Positions 25,155 to 33,561 are shown, counted from the stretch's first letter. The stretch: DNA of 64,000 nt from Paraburkholderia sartisoli (GCF_900107685.1 NZ_FNRQ01000002.1:310001-374000), one strand, 5' to 3'. Notes: generated from the sequence alone by a model not told the origin. Numbers and translations are program-made.

Positions 25155-26336
25155 TCAGTCACCCTGGCCACCCAGATGTTCACGGGCCGCACGTTGATAC
25201 GCCGGCACCTCACCATTGCCGCCCGGGGCGCCACCGGTGCTACCGCCGGCTCCACCACCGGAGCCGCCACGGTTGTCAATCGCACCGCCTGCGCGCCGCG
25301 CGCCATGCCCCCACTGCAGCGCGGACATGAAGCCTCTGACCACCTGGCGCGAAGCGAGACCGGCGACGAACGCGCCAAAGCCCGAAAGGGTCGCTCCACC
25401 GGCAAGTCCCGAGGCAACAGCGGGCAGTTGCCAGCCCACCATCGCGAGGAACACGCCGGTCACGAACAGACCCAGCGCCGAGGCGAGCGAAGCCACGCCA
25501 CCGAGACTGCTCTGCGTACTGGCAAGAAGGCTGGCCGCATTCGCGCCAGGCGCCGATGCGGTCACACGGAACGTGTTGAGGTCGCTCGAAAACGCCGTCA
25601 ACGCCATGCCCAGAAAGGCGGCGACCAGTATCTGGAGCAACGCATAGTTGGCGACTTTCGCGGTCCACGCCTCGAAAAAACGTGCGGTCGGGCCGAACGC
25701 GCCGCAGGCGATAAACGCCGGCCCGAGCCCAAGCACGAGATCAAGCAGCATCCTCGCCATCACCACCTCGAACGCGAGCACCATCAGGAAGATGGAACCG
25801 CCCAGCGCGGCCACGAGCCCGCACAGGAAGTCGCCCACGCCGGCCACGATGCCGCTCACACTGAAACCCTCGTGTGTCGCCTGGTCGAAGTAGGCGTCCA
25901 TCACAAGATCGATCTGCTGGTCGTAGCAGTCGAGCGTCTGGTAGATGCCTGTCGCGCTCGCGCCCGTCACGCTGCTGCCGCTGACCGAACCACATCCGGG
26001 GTTGCCGGCTCCGGTATTTGCGGCCGCGCTCTGGATCGTCTGCGCGAGTCCCGCCGTGACATCATTGACGGCGGTGACCACCTGCGCCTGGTAGATCCCC
26101 GAACCGAGTGCGAGCGCGAGGATGATGGCCAGCTTCAGGCCACGCCACGCAAACGCGGGCACCGACTCATGCGCCTCACCCCGTACCACTGCGAGACCGT
26201 AGGCGAGAACCCAGATCGTGAGCGCCGTGGTGACCGCCGGCACGAGCGCACTGGCGAGCGCCGACGAGACATTCGTCACATAGGTGCTCATGCCGTTTTC
26301 CAGCGTACCGCCGACCGCGGTAAAGAGCCCGCTCAT
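25155..26336 (-). CDS. virB6: VirB6/TrbL-like polytopic channel protein
   Basis: An inner-membrane component of the translocation channel. The 393-aa product has at least six hydrophobic segments, including VTTALTIWVLAYGLAVV (about 33-50), LKLAIILALALGSGIYQ (70-86), FLCGLVAALGGSIFLMVLAF (170-190), LVLGLGPAFIACGAF (200-215) and LLQILVAAFLGMALTAF (230-246). Between them is a Cys-containing periplasmic loop. The C-terminal 60 residues are Gly/Ala-rich and soluble. Its ATG overlaps the VirB4 stop. Confidence 0.9.
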   Translation of the reverse strand: MSGLFTAVGGTLENGMSTYVTNVSSALASALVPAVTTALTIWVLAYGLAVVRGEAHESVPAFAWRGLKLAIILALALGSGIYQAQVVTAVNDVTAGLAQTIQSAAANTGAGNPGCGSVSGSSVTGASATGIYQTLDCYDQQIDLVMDAYFDQATHEGFSVSGIVAGVGDFLCGLVAALGGSIFLMVLAFEVVMARMLLDLVLGLGPAFIACGAFGPTARFFEAWTAKVANYALLQILVAAFLGMALTAFSSDLNTFRVTASAPGANAASLLASTQSSLGGVASLASALGLFVTGVFLAMVGWQLPAVASGLAGGATLSGFGAFVAGLASRQVVRGFMSALQWGHGARRAGGAIDNRGGSGGGAGGSTGGAPGGNGEVPAYQRAAREHLGGQGD

Positions 26337-28801
26337 CGCACACCTTCCTTGCGCGGCGACAGACCGGAGGACACCTCCACGTCTGCGGCCCGACGCTTCG
26401 CAAGCTGCTCGTGAAAAACGGGGAGCCAGTCGTGCGGAACGTCACCGACTTCGGCGCGGATGGTGTCGAGCAGTTCGACGTTATCGGTCGTGCCCGACAG
26501 CACGTCGAGCACGTCGCCAAGACCGGCGAGATCCAGCCGCCCGATCGCCGAGCCGTGGCCCTGTTTAACGAGAAAGAGCCGGCTGTTTTCGCCGAGGTTG
26601 CGCACGATGTTGAACTCGGCTTCGCTCAGCTTGAAGCCGCGCACATAATCGTCATAGTCGGCGCGCGGGTTGGGCAGGAAGAAGAACGTCGCGGTCTGCT
26701 CGATGAGCGCGCGCGCAATATCGCTGCGCAGCACGTCCGCTGGTGACTGCGTATCGAAAATACCCAGTCCGTTCTGCTTGCGGATCGTCTTCTGCTTGTT
26801 GTTCGCGAAGTCCGTGAAGACAGGGTCACCAAGCCGCTTCCAGAATTCTGTCATCACATACACGAAGCGCCGCCCGTCGATGAGGCTCTCCGTCACGTGC
26901 AGCAGGTACATCGTCAGCGGTGTCGATACCTCGGGATCATCGAGCAGTTCGGTGTCGTCGAACCCGAAGAGACGTCCCCGGGTAAAGTCGAGACGATCGG
27001 AAGGATTGTCGAGCAGCCACCCGAGCCGCCCGCCCGCACACCATTTCGCGAGCCGCGCATGCAGGCTGTTCTCCCCGACATTGGGCAGCAACTGACGCAC
27101 CACCGACAGGCGCCGCAGCGACTTCGCCATGCGGGCCACCTCACGCACGGCCCGCGAAATATCCATCTCGTCCTTCGCCGGCAACCGCGCGCCGTTATCG
27201 ACCAGCTTGCGTACGAGCCGCTCCCAGAAGTCGATCACGAAGCCGTCAGGTTCGAGCTGGAACGGATTAAGCCCCGTTGGCTCCCCCCGGCGGAACACCG
27301 TATAGACGCCGCCCATCGCGCGGATCGCGATCTCGGTGCCGCGGTCCTTGTCGTAGAGCACCGCGGTAATGCCGAACTTCATCGCCATCGCGAGCAGCAT
27401 CAACTCCAGCACGGTCTTGCCGGCACCCGCCTGGCCGATGATCTGGGTGTTCGCGAGCGCCTTCTCGTCGAGCGAGTCTTTCTTTTCCGGTGTCGCGTGG
27501 AAGTTCAGATAGAGCGGCTGGCCACTGGGCGTCTGGACGATCGTGATCGCCTCACCCCACGGATTGCCGTCGCGCTTGCCCGTTGCGAAGTTATGCAGGC
27601 TCGCCAGCGCGCAGAAGTTGCGCGAGGTCAGCTTCGCCTCGCGCGGGCGGTAGCGCCAGTTACCCGGCAGTTGCGCGAACCACGCGGCGTCCGCCACGAG
27701 GTCGACCCGCGCGGCCTGGAAGCCGGCGTCGGCCAGTTGCGTGCGAGCCTTCGCCACGTGCTTTGCCACGTCATGCGACGTCTCGCCCAGCACCGCGAGC
27801 GAATAGTGATATTCACCCAGCACGAAATCGCCGTTGATCAGCTCGTCGAGCGCCCGGTCCATCGCGGCCACCTGCGACACTGCTACGTCCTCGCCCGCCA
27901 TGAGCTGGTTGCGCTGCCGCTCGAGCGCCTCCCTGGCGGAAGGCCGGTCGAGTATGGTGAAACTCTGCGTCTCGATATACTCGAAGTCCCCATACAGCAT
28001 GCCGTTGAGCATGCCGGGCTCGGTTTCCTGAGGATAATCCTTCAGGTCCAGCAACGCGGCGTAGCGCGTCGCCGATGGCATGCGGATTTCGACTTTCTCG
28101 GTACGGAAGAACAGGCGCGAGGTCGGCAACGCCTCGCGGATCATGCCGGACGGTACCGGCACGGGCTCCCACACGGCATTGACCAGATAGCCCAGGAATT
28201 CCAGCGCTGCGGAAAAATGGCGCGCTCGCCGGGTGTATTGCATCTGTTTCGTATAGACCCCGAGCGCCACCGGGCCGTACGGTTTGAGGCCCGCTTCAAC
28301 CTGTGCGGCGATTTCAGCCGTCACCTTGAGGGCCTCGTGCTGGTCGCGCCGGATGTCGTCCAGCGTGCGCCGGGCGGCCTGACTGAAGAGGCGCCCAAGT
28401 CGTGTCCGGTTCGGCCGGTAGACGACGCTCAGGTACAGCTCGTTGGCCATCATCCGGTAACCGGCAAAGCTCGCGTAATAGCGTGTCGCAAGTTCGTGGC
28501 AGAACCGGTTAGCATATGGCGTCGCGAAGTGATCCGTGACGCGCCGGCGCAGCCGGTGCGCCCACAGGCCCACGTGTCCGCCAGGCAGCCCCCGCACCAG
28601 CTGGTTGAATCCCTCATGGCGCACGAGGATGTCGGCCGGGTCGGCCGTCTCGAACGCGATACCGGCGATCTTCCAGACACACAGGTAGTCCCCCTCACGC
28701 GTGCGGATGACCTGATCGGTCACATGGGTCGAATACGGGACGAAGTCAGCGAGCACCACTTCCCGGTTCGCCACGGCCACGAACTTCGGATCGGCATGCA
28801 T
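26333..28801 (-). CDS. virB4: VirB4 ATPase
   Basis: The largest and most conserved T4SS ATPase, needed for pilus building and transfer. The 822-aa product has a CagE-type N-terminal domain (VPYSTHVTDQVIRTREGDYLCVWKIAG at the start, RYYASFAGYRMMANELYLSVVYRP) and a C-terminal RecA-like domain. That domain carries Walker A GQAGAGKTVLELMLL (near residue 455), TAVLYDKDRGTEIAIRAMGG, and a Walker B-like RRFVYVMTEFWKRLGDPVF. The length is typical. It begins two bases after the VirB3 stop. Confidence 0.96.
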   Translation of the reverse strand: MHADPKFVAVANREVVLADFVPYSTHVTDQVIRTREGDYLCVWKIAGIAFETADPADILVRHEGFNQLVRGLPGGHVGLWAHRLRRRVTDHFATPYANRFCHELATRYYASFAGYRMMANELYLSVVYRPNRTRLGRLFSQAARRTLDDIRRDQHEALKVTAEIAAQVEAGLKPYGPVALGVYTKQMQYTRRARHFSAALEFLGYLVNAVWEPVPVPSGMIREALPTSRLFFRTEKVEIRMPSATRYAALLDLKDYPQETEPGMLNGMLYGDFEYIETQSFTILDRPSAREALERQRNQLMAGEDVAVSQVAAMDRALDELINGDFVLGEYHYSLAVLGETSHDVAKHVAKARTQLADAGFQAARVDLVADAAWFAQLPGNWRYRPREAKLTSRNFCALASLHNFATGKRDGNPWGEAITIVQTPSGQPLYLNFHATPEKKDSLDEKALANTQIIGQAGAGKTVLELMLLAMAMKFGITAVLYDKDRGTEIAIRAMGGVYTVFRRGEPTGLNPFQLEPDGFVIDFWERLVRKLVDNGARLPAKDEMDISRAVREVARMAKSLRRLSVVRQLLPNVGENSLHARLAKWCAGGRLGWLLDNPSDRLDFTRGRLFGFDDTELLDDPEVSTPLTMYLLHVTESLIDGRRFVYVMTEFWKRLGDPVFTDFANNKQKTIRKQNGLGIFDTQSPADVLRSDIARALIEQTATFFFLPNPRADYDDYVRGFKLSEAEFNIVRNLGENSRLFLVKQGHGSAIGRLDLAGLGDVLDVLSGTTDNVELLDTIRAEVGDVPHDWLPVFHEQLAKRRAADVEVSSGLSPRKEGVR

Positions 28802-28802
28802 C

Positions 28803-29123
28803 TCACGCCCTCCTCTTCAGGCGCACCGGCACATAGGCGTGCGCCCCCCAGAGCCGGCGGTTGCGCTGCCGCAGACTCATGCGCAGACGCAGGGCCAGCT
28901 GCGCAAGCCGCTGGTCGTCGTTGCGCGTGATCACCCGCATCGCGACGAATACCGGGATCATCAGCAGGAGAATGCCCACGCCGAGCTCGGGACTCGCCAG
29001 CAGCGCCCAGATGGCCGGGACCAGCATGCCGCCTCCGACCATCAGGGCAGACACCAGCGGCACGCCCCAGAGCATCGCGGGGCGGGTGCAGCCCTTGAAT
29101 ACGGGATCCCTGAGCAGATTCAT
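28803..29123 (-). CDS. virB3: VirB3-like protein
   Basis: A 106-aa inner-membrane protein. It starts with the VirB3 signature DPVFKGCTRPAMLWGVPLVSAL, has two closely spaced membrane segments (about residues 18-62) and a basic C-terminus (LRMSLRQRNRRLWGAHAYVPVRL). The length and position between VirB2 and VirB4 are typical. The ATG at 29123 is fixed by the motif. Confidence 0.92.
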   Translation of the reverse strand: MNLLRDPVFKGCTRPAMLWGVPLVSALMVGGGMLVPAIWALLASPELGVGILLLMIPVFVAMRVITRNDDQRLAQLALRLRMSLRQRNRRLWGAHAYVPVRLKRRA

Positions 29124-29146
29124 GGTTCGGCTCCGTCTCTCGGGGA

Positions 29147-29488
29147 TCAGGAAGCCGGGATCAGCATCGAGGCGATCACCGTCGCGCAGCCGACGAAGAG
29201 ACCGCCGATGAAAACACTTGCGATGTCGCCGAACCGGGCGTGCTGGAACATCATCTTGAAACCGGCCCAGATGATCGAGATCGAGCACACCACGCCACCC
29301 ACGCCGAGCAGCGTCGTCTGGATCGTGGTCAACAGCGTGTTGACCTGGGAGAGCTGTGCGTAGGCCGGGGAGACCAGCGCCGCCGCGAAGACGGCACCGG
29401 CAAGAAGCTTTCCCGTCCAGCGGGCGAAGTCCCGGATCCTGAAGATGCGTTTTCCAGATTGATTTCCAATCAGGATGACTAAATTCAT
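29147..29488 (-). CDS. virB2: VirB2/TrbC-like major pilin
   Basis: The 113-aa prepilin has a long N-terminal signal (about 45 residues, cleavage after YAQ), a short polar loop, and two hydrophobic helices (TTLLGVGGVVCSISIIWAGFKMMF and IASVFIGGLFVGCATVIASML) with a central GF/QHARFGD turn. This is the VirB2/TrbC pilin layout. Confidence 0.92.
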   Translation of the reverse strand: MNLVILIGNQSGKRIFRIRDFARWTGKLLAGAVFAAALVSPAYAQLSQVNTLLTTIQTTLLGVGGVVCSISIIWAGFKMMFQHARFGDIASVFIGGLFVGCATVIASMLIPAS

Positions 29489-29536
29489 GACAGACTCCTG
29501 AACACCGATAACCAGATCCTTGCCTTCACCTGCGAT

Positions 29537-30232
29537 TCAGAACACCACCGCGCTGCTGTCCGCAGGTTCGTCCTGCGGGTGTCCCGGTGGACTGCCCCGG
29601 GGCGTGTGCGGCACCTGTGTACCCGGACCGCCCGCAGACGCCGGTTGCGCTGTAAGCTGGCGCGGCACCCGATCCGGAAAACTGCCGCGACCCAGCGGGA
29701 TAACCGGGATCGCCGGGATCGGGTTCACCACCGGGTCAATCGCCGGTACGGCCGGGACCGGATGCACGGACCCACGATCAACCACGTTCTGGACCACGCG
29801 CTGCACATATCCCGTCCCGTATCCCGTCGCGAAGTCGCCACTCGCGTAACAGGACAGGCTCGCCCGCAGTGCGTCCTGAACGTCGGGGCGAGACTTGCGC
29901 GCCTGCGCGTAACAGTCCTGCAGGATTGCCGCACCGGCAGCCAGGTTGAGGCAGGGATCAAACGCGTTGCGCACGCTCATGCCAGCCCGCGACCAGTTCG
30001 TCCGGTTCACCTGTGCAAGGCCCACGCTGTAATCCCATCCGCCCGCGTCGAGTGCCCGCACGGTGGCCTGCGCTTCCTCGAGGCTGGCTGGCTGGCGCAG
30101 CAGCCGGCCATGCACCACGCCGACGGCGTAGGGGTTGAACGAGGACTCGGTGCGCACAATCGCCGCCATCGTTGCCAATGAAACCTCGGGCGCGCACTGC
30201 TGCGCGAGCGTCATGAAATCGAGCGCCATCAT
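29537..30232 (-). CDS. virB1: VirB1-like lytic transglycosylase
   Basis: VirB1 opens peptidoglycan for the secretion channel. The 231-aa product has an SLT domain (residues 5-160). The catalytic Glu lies in RTESSFNPYAVGV, followed by YSVGLAQVNRTNW and FDPCLNLAAGAAILQDCY. The C-terminal part is Pro-rich. No strong signal peptide is visible, so export may use another route or the N-terminus is uncertain. The start overlaps the stop of the upstream TrbM-like frame. Confidence 0.92.
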   Translation of the reverse strand: MMALDFMTLAQQCAPEVSLATMAAIVRTESSFNPYAVGVVHGRLLRQPASLEEAQATVRALDAGGWDYSVGLAQVNRTNWSRAGMSVRNAFDPCLNLAAGAAILQDCYAQARKSRPDVQDALRASLSCYASGDFATGYGTGYVQRVVQNVVDRGSVHPVPAVPAIDPVVNPIPAIPVIPLGRGSFPDRVPRQLTAQPASAGGPGTQVPHTPRGSPPGHPQDEPADSSAVVF

Positions 30233-30807
30233 CAGCCTCCGCCTCCCGCATCGTCCTCCCCGTCCTCCCCGCCCTCTTCGCGTTGCATGCGCTCCAGAAA
30301 CAGGGGCGCGGACTGCGTCGGGTCGTAAGATGCCCCGGTACTTCCGGCACCGTAGAATCCGGTGATCGTCCAGTCCTCGCCACCCGCGTCCCGCCAGGCC
30401 CGCGTATAAGCCTGGCCGTTGATGTCGGTGTTAATCGCGCCACGCGCCCCACAGGGCCGCTCGCGCTCCTCCGGCCCACGCCGGTCAAGCAGATCCTCGC
30501 GGCAATACGCAGCACGGGCGAAGGTGTTCGACGCGGAGGTACCCTGCGAGCCGCCCGCACCGAAGTCGCACGTCGGGAACGGATCGCCATGCCGCAACGC
30601 GCGCCAGAGTTTCTCGATTGGTGGCACGCATGGAGCGTACTGTTCCGGGTCGCCAGGATTGGACAGGCAGAGGATCACCTGGCAGCCCCAGTCGTCGGCA
30701 TGGGTGAGGCCGGGGGTGATCACCGAGGTGCCGATGAAACAGGCAAGTCCCAGAGACAGGCAGCGCATGAGGCGTGGCGCCCATGAACGGATCGACGCGT
30801 TACACAT
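30232..30807 (-). CDS. TrbM/KikA-like exported protein (internal start within the fused frame)
   Basis: The ATG at 30807 (MCNASIRSW) has a GGAGA ribosome-binding site seven bases upstream and begins a signal peptide, so a separate 191-aa product is likely. The mature protein has CQVILCLSNPGDPEQYAPCVPPIEKLW and FPTCDFGAGGS, with several Cys, matching the TrbM/KikA family of conjugation proteins. The C-terminal tail is Gly/Asp/Glu-rich. The alternative is that this part is only made as part of the longer frame. Confidence 0.6.
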   Translation of the reverse strand: MCNASIRSWAPRLMRCLSLGLACFIGTSVITPGLTHADDWGCQVILCLSNPGDPEQYAPCVPPIEKLWRALRHGDPFPTCDFGAGGSQGTSASNTFARAAYCREDLLDRRGPEERERPCGARGAINTDINGQAYTRAWRDAGGEDWTITGFYGAGSTGASYDPTQSAPLFLERMQREEGGEDGEDDAGGGG

Positions 30808-31677
30808 GGACCGTCTCCGCTGGAGCGGGATTGACGGCAGGTTCGCCCCTGTTCCGGCGCCCGGCCCTCGCGCCGCGACGCAGTCCAGTCGGAGCGCGAT
30901 CGCATCGAGGCAGTGGCGCATCATCCGCCACGCGGGGCGTGCTGCCGCGTCCCTCCAGGCGATATCGAGCACCGGCACCCCGGCGGCCTGTGCCTGGGCA
31001 ATCGCATCCAGGCGGGGCATCTGAAGAAAACCATCGGGGTCTCGCGGATCCGGTATCAGCCACGCACCCATCTGTGTCTGAAGCGCCCGTGCCTGCACCC
31101 GCTGGAGCGGCGTATCTTCCACCATGTTCGGCAACAGCCCGAAAAAGCGCAGCGCGGGGTTGAGCCTCGCGCGAACATTGCGTACGCCGTGCGGACCGTT
31201 GATCAGATCGTCTGCGCTGTCGAGTGCCTCGCTTGACAGCACGATCGGGCTCAACATCGCATCCGCGTTTGCCTCCGCACACACCGCGCGCGGGTCGGGC
31301 AACGGGGGACAGTCGATCAGGCAGACGTCCACGAAGGGCGCCACCACGCGCAGCAGGTGTCGCATGTTCGCGTAGTAGCGTGCGCTGCTCTCGCCCGCCT
31401 CCGACGGCAGCCCGTGGACTGCGCCCCCCGGCAATACCTGGATGCGAGGCGCGCGCGCCCTGCCTGTCTGCGCGTGCGGCTTTGCGGGCACATGCCGGCC
31501 GCCAGGTAGCACCGCCCGGTCGGTGCGGGTGAGCGACGCCGTGCTGCAGGCAGACTCCGCCAGATCGAGCACCCGTATCCTGGCTCCACGTACCCGGCGC
31601 AGATAATGCGCAAACTGGCACAGCAGTGCGCTCCTGCCGGTACCGCCTTTTTCCGCTGCAATCAGAAGTGTCTTCAT
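30232..31677 (-). CDS. ParA-like ATPase fused in frame to a TrbM-like secreted protein
   Basis: One uninterrupted 481-codon frame. Residues 1-285 are a MinD/ParA-type P-loop protein (LLIAAEKGGTGRSALLCQFAHYL, then VDVCLIDCPPLPDPRA). In the Walker box the usual GK[ST] Lys is Arg (KGGTGRS). From residue 291 a TrbM/KikA-like protein begins with its own signal peptide (MCNASIRSWAPRLMRC, cleaved near THA) and the motif DDWGCQVILCLSNPGDPEQ. A GGAGA site precedes codon 291. A cytoplasmic ATPase joined to an exported protein is odd; either internal initiation makes the second product, or the two genes fused by loss of a stop. Confidence 0.7.
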   Translation of the reverse strand: MKTLLIAAEKGGTGRSALLCQFAHYLRRVRGARIRVLDLAESACSTASLTRTDRAVLPGGRHVPAKPHAQTGRARAPRIQVLPGGAVHGLPSEAGESSARYYANMRHLLRVVAPFVDVCLIDCPPLPDPRAVCAEANADAMLSPIVLSSEALDSADDLINGPHGVRNVRARLNPALRFFGLLPNMVEDTPLQRVQARALQTQMGAWLIPDPRDPDGFLQMPRLDAIAQAQAAGVPVLDIAWRDAAARPAWRMMRHCLDAIALRLDCVAARGPGAGTGANLPSIPLQRRRSMCNASIRSWAPRLMRCLSLGLACFIGTSVITPGLTHADDWGCQVILCLSNPGDPEQYAPCVPPIEKLWRALRHGDPFPTCDFGAGGSQGTSASNTFARAAYCREDLLDRRGPEERERPCGARGAINTDINGQAYTRAWRDAGGEDWTITGFYGAGSTGASYDPTQSAPLFLERMQREEGGEDGEDDAGGGG

Positions 31678-31732
31678 GGTCCGTCACTCCCATCGACAGG
31701 CCGGTCGAAACACCAGAAAGTCACGGGCGACG

Positions 31733-31771
31733 GAAAAAAGAACCCGCGACGCCAGAGCGGCTGACCGCGGG
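31733..31771 (-). terminator. Intrinsic terminator or attenuator before the tra operon
   Basis: On the minus strand CCCGCG (31771-31766) pairs with CGCGGG (31748-31743), with an inner GCC/GGC stem. TTCTTTTTT follows. It stands 56 bp before the ParA-like start, so it could attenuate the tra transcript or end the upstream one. Confidence 0.6.
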
Positions 31772-31800
31772 CTCAACGGGGGATCGTTCCGTCCGGGCCA

Positions 31801-31830
31801 GAAAACAGAAAAGCCTGCGGATGCAGGCCT
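31801..31830 (-). terminator. Intrinsic terminator of the AlpA operon
   Basis: On the minus strand AGGCCTGC, loop ATCC and GCAGGCTT form an 8-pair stem, followed by a T-rich stretch (TTCTGTTTT). It lies downstream of the AlpA/97-aa gene pair and tandem with the terminator at 31733-31771. Confidence 0.65.
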
Positions 31831-31839
31831 CGGAATGTC

Positions 31840-32189
31840 TTGCGGCACACCACGTCGACATCATCGCAGTGACTTCGGTACTTCGGGGCCGCTAACGCGT
31901 ACTCGGTCGTGCTTCGCACGTTGACCGGATCAGGTTGTTGGCTTCAATCTAGGTCAGCAGAAGATGCCATGCAAGCGGCCGGAGACACCCCTGCGCTTCT
32001 TCATTTACCCACGTGTTCCCGCCCGTTCCGTCGTGTTCCCAAAAGAATTTTTGCGCGCGGGCGCGTCAACGCCGATGTTAGTACCGGGCGACGACACCCA
32101 CCACAGAAACGCCGGCCGGCCGGGCAATCACGGTTCGCGAGGGGGCTCGCACGCATCATTGATCTCCGGCGGGAGGCAGCCCGCTGGTG
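31840..32189. other. Gap between AlpA pair and tra operon
   Basis: No gene is recognisable. It contains a small hairpin (CGTGC, loop TTC, GCACG at 31908-31920) and GC-rich repeats around 32050-32130. It could hold the transfer origin or control sites; neither is demonstrable by eye. Confidence 0.35.
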
Positions 32190-32483
32190 TCAATTTCCTG
32201 GTTTACCGGCGGCAAGCGCCTGGCCCAGTGCCGAGCGCGCCGCCGCGAGTTCCAGGTCGAAGCGTTGCGCCGGCCACCGGGGTATGCGCAGTCGCCGGCA
32301 GACGACCTCGCGCCCCGCCTGCCAGAGATAGACCATCCTCAGCATTTCCCGATGCCGTGGATGCAGCGTCAGCCAGGCGTTCGTCACGCGCGCCGCATCG
32401 ACCGGGTCATACGCACCGCGCGACGCGTTTCCCCAGTTCTCGAGGCGACGGGCGAATGGCGCCGCAGCAAGGTCGCGGCTCAT
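32190..32483 (-). CDS. Hypothetical protein, 97 aa, phage/ICE-type
   Basis: The start codon overlaps the AlpA-like stop (ATGA). The product has a helix-rich, Arg-rich profile (VTNAWLTLHPRHREMLRMVYLWQ, then VCRRLRIPRWPAQRFDLELAAARSALG). This resembles small antitermination or sigma-region-4-like proteins next to AlpA regulators in integrated elements: the last half reads like a helix-turn-helix where CRRLRIP is the turn. I cannot assign a family firmly. Confidence 0.65.
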   Translation of the reverse strand: MSRDLAAAPFARRLENWGNASRGAYDPVDAARVTNAWLTLHPRHREMLRMVYLWQAGREVVCRRLRIPRWPAQRFDLELAAARSALGQALAAGKPGN

Positions 32484-32722
32484 GACCCCGGTGCCGTGTT
32501 GTCCTGGCGTTCCGGCGAGCCCGCCCGGTAGCGCGCGGGATTCGCGAGAAACTGCTCGATGTCTGCGGTGCGCCACCCAACCATCCGGCCGCCTAGCGGT
32601 ATCGCCGGTGGAAACGTGCCGTCCTGCATGCGACGGTAGATCGTCGAACGTGACAGCCCCGTCTTCGCCTCGACCTGCCGGCGACGCAGGATCACGACCG
32701 GTTCGTTTTGTTTGCTGGACAT
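32480..32722 (-). CDS. AlpA-family helix-turn-helix regulator
   Basis: The 80-aa product has the AlpA/MerR-like winged helix: ILRRRQVEAKTGLSRSTIYRRMQDGTFPPAIPLGGRMVGWRTADIEQFLANP. AlpA proteins control excision or transfer genes of prophages, plasmids and ICEs. It begins the minus-strand region leading into the tra operon. The ATG at 32722 is chosen over an upstream extension that lacks the fold. Confidence 0.88.
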   Translation of the reverse strand: MSSKQNEPVVILRRRQVEAKTGLSRSTIYRRMQDGTFPPAIPLGGRMVGWRTADIEQFLANPARYRAGSPERQDNTAPGS

Positions 32723-32937
32723 GGCCTGGCCCCAGAATGACGCCGGCTCGAGACGGCCGGCACACAGGGGCATTCAAGCAGCGGTTGCGCCCGTCAGCCA
32801 AACCCGTCTTATCGACGGGCTCTCCCGACGGGCCGGCGGGTCGGGTTTCGCGGCAGGCGCACCGCAGAACAGCAACCCGACAATAGTGATCAAGAAGTCC
32901 AGGATCGAACCCAGTGAAGGGAGAATCGCCATGATCA
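32723..32937. other. Upstream region of alpA-like gene
   Basis: No gene seen; should contain the divergent promoters of the AlpA-like operon and the dead antitoxin gene. Confidence 0.3.
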
Positions 32938-33201
32938 GTGCCGACCCTGGTCAACAGCCTGAAATCTGTATTGCGCAGCTTGCCGGGTCCGGGCGTTACG
33001 GCTCGAAAATACGGCTCGAAAAGCGGTGTGCTTCGCGAAGGCGTGTGGCTCACCCTGGACCGTAAAACGCCGCTCGCCACACTCGACGCCTCGATCTTCC
33101 GCAGTGTTGAAGACACAGACAACGGCCGGACGAAGCCGGCCGGAGAAGTTTTCGACTGACTGGAAGGGAAATACCGGCCGCTCGCGAAGCGCTCGAAGTG
33201 A
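32938..33201 (+). pseudogene. ParD-type antitoxin with premature stop
   Basis: The frame ends in text typical of CopG/ParD-like antitoxins: LREGVWLTLDRKTPLATLDASI, EDTDNGRTKPAGEVFD. A TGA at 33157-33159 then interrupts it. The same frame continues with LEGKYRPLAKRSK to the natural stop at 33199-33201, which overlaps the GTG start of the toxin frame. The interrupted codon is probably a former Trp or Arg codon. The first ~25 codons look unlike the family, so the 5' end may also be altered. Confidence 0.65.
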
Positions 33202-33495
33202 GCGTCGTCCTGACGGGGGAAACTGAACATGACCTTGAGCCGATCGGCAACTACATCGCACTGGACTGCGCACTGCGCACTGAGCTTCGTGCGCGAGCGC
33301 CGCGAGCGCTGCACGGGTCTTGCGAAACTCCCATTCGCGTTTCCGCTCATACCCCGGCATGAACACCTGGGGGCGCGACATCGGGTGTATGGCAATTGCC
33401 AGATTTTCTACCGTGTCGCCGGGGCAGAGCAGTGCATCGCCGTGCACCACGTGATTCATGGCGCGCGCAACTTCGCCGAGATGCCGTTTCCGTAA
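33198..33495 (+). pseudogene. ParE/RelE-type toxin, inactivated by a 7-bp duplication
   Basis: The GTG at 33198 starts VSVVLTGETEHDLEPIGNYIALDCAL. At 33265-33278 the 7-bp unit ACTGCGC is present twice, which shifts the frame. In the new frame the rest of a ParE toxin follows: SFVRERRERCTGLAKLPFAFPLI, RHEHLGARHRVYGNCQIFYRVAG, HVIHGARNFAEMPFP. Removing one copy restores a continuous ~96-aa ParE (IALDCALSFVRE). Family toxins poison gyrase or cleave mRNA. Both halves of this pair are therefore dead. Confidence 0.8.
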
Positions 33496-33561
33496 CGGCC
33501 CATTGTCTCGTCCCACTCCCGCGACCAGGACGACACCACGAGAGGCTCAAGGCCGCGCGTG

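Noticed and set aside
26284..26568. Plus-strand frame near the VirB6/VirB4 junction
   Set aside because: Shadow of the coupled virB6/virB4 overlap; no start signal.
26897..28930. 677-codon open frame on the plus strand
   Set aside because: It lies antisense to virB4, whose ATPase motifs are intact. The predicted protein is Arg/His/Gln-rich without domains, as expected of a shadow frame in GC-rich DNA.
31840..32189. Possible transfer origin (oriT)
   Set aside because: A small hairpin is present, but no nick-site motif could be identified by eye and the relaxase gene is 18 kb away; too weak to claim.
12733..32722. Tra region as a complete self-transmissible element with an integrase
   Set aside because: No integrase, replication gene or attachment-site repeats are visible within the window, so plasmid versus integrated element cannot be decided.
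32190..33395. 401-codon minus-strand frame extending upstream of the 97-aa gene
   Set aside because: The extension has no domains and covers the AlpA-like gene and the dead toxin-antitoxin pair; the ATG at 32483, overlapping the AlpA stop, is the better start.
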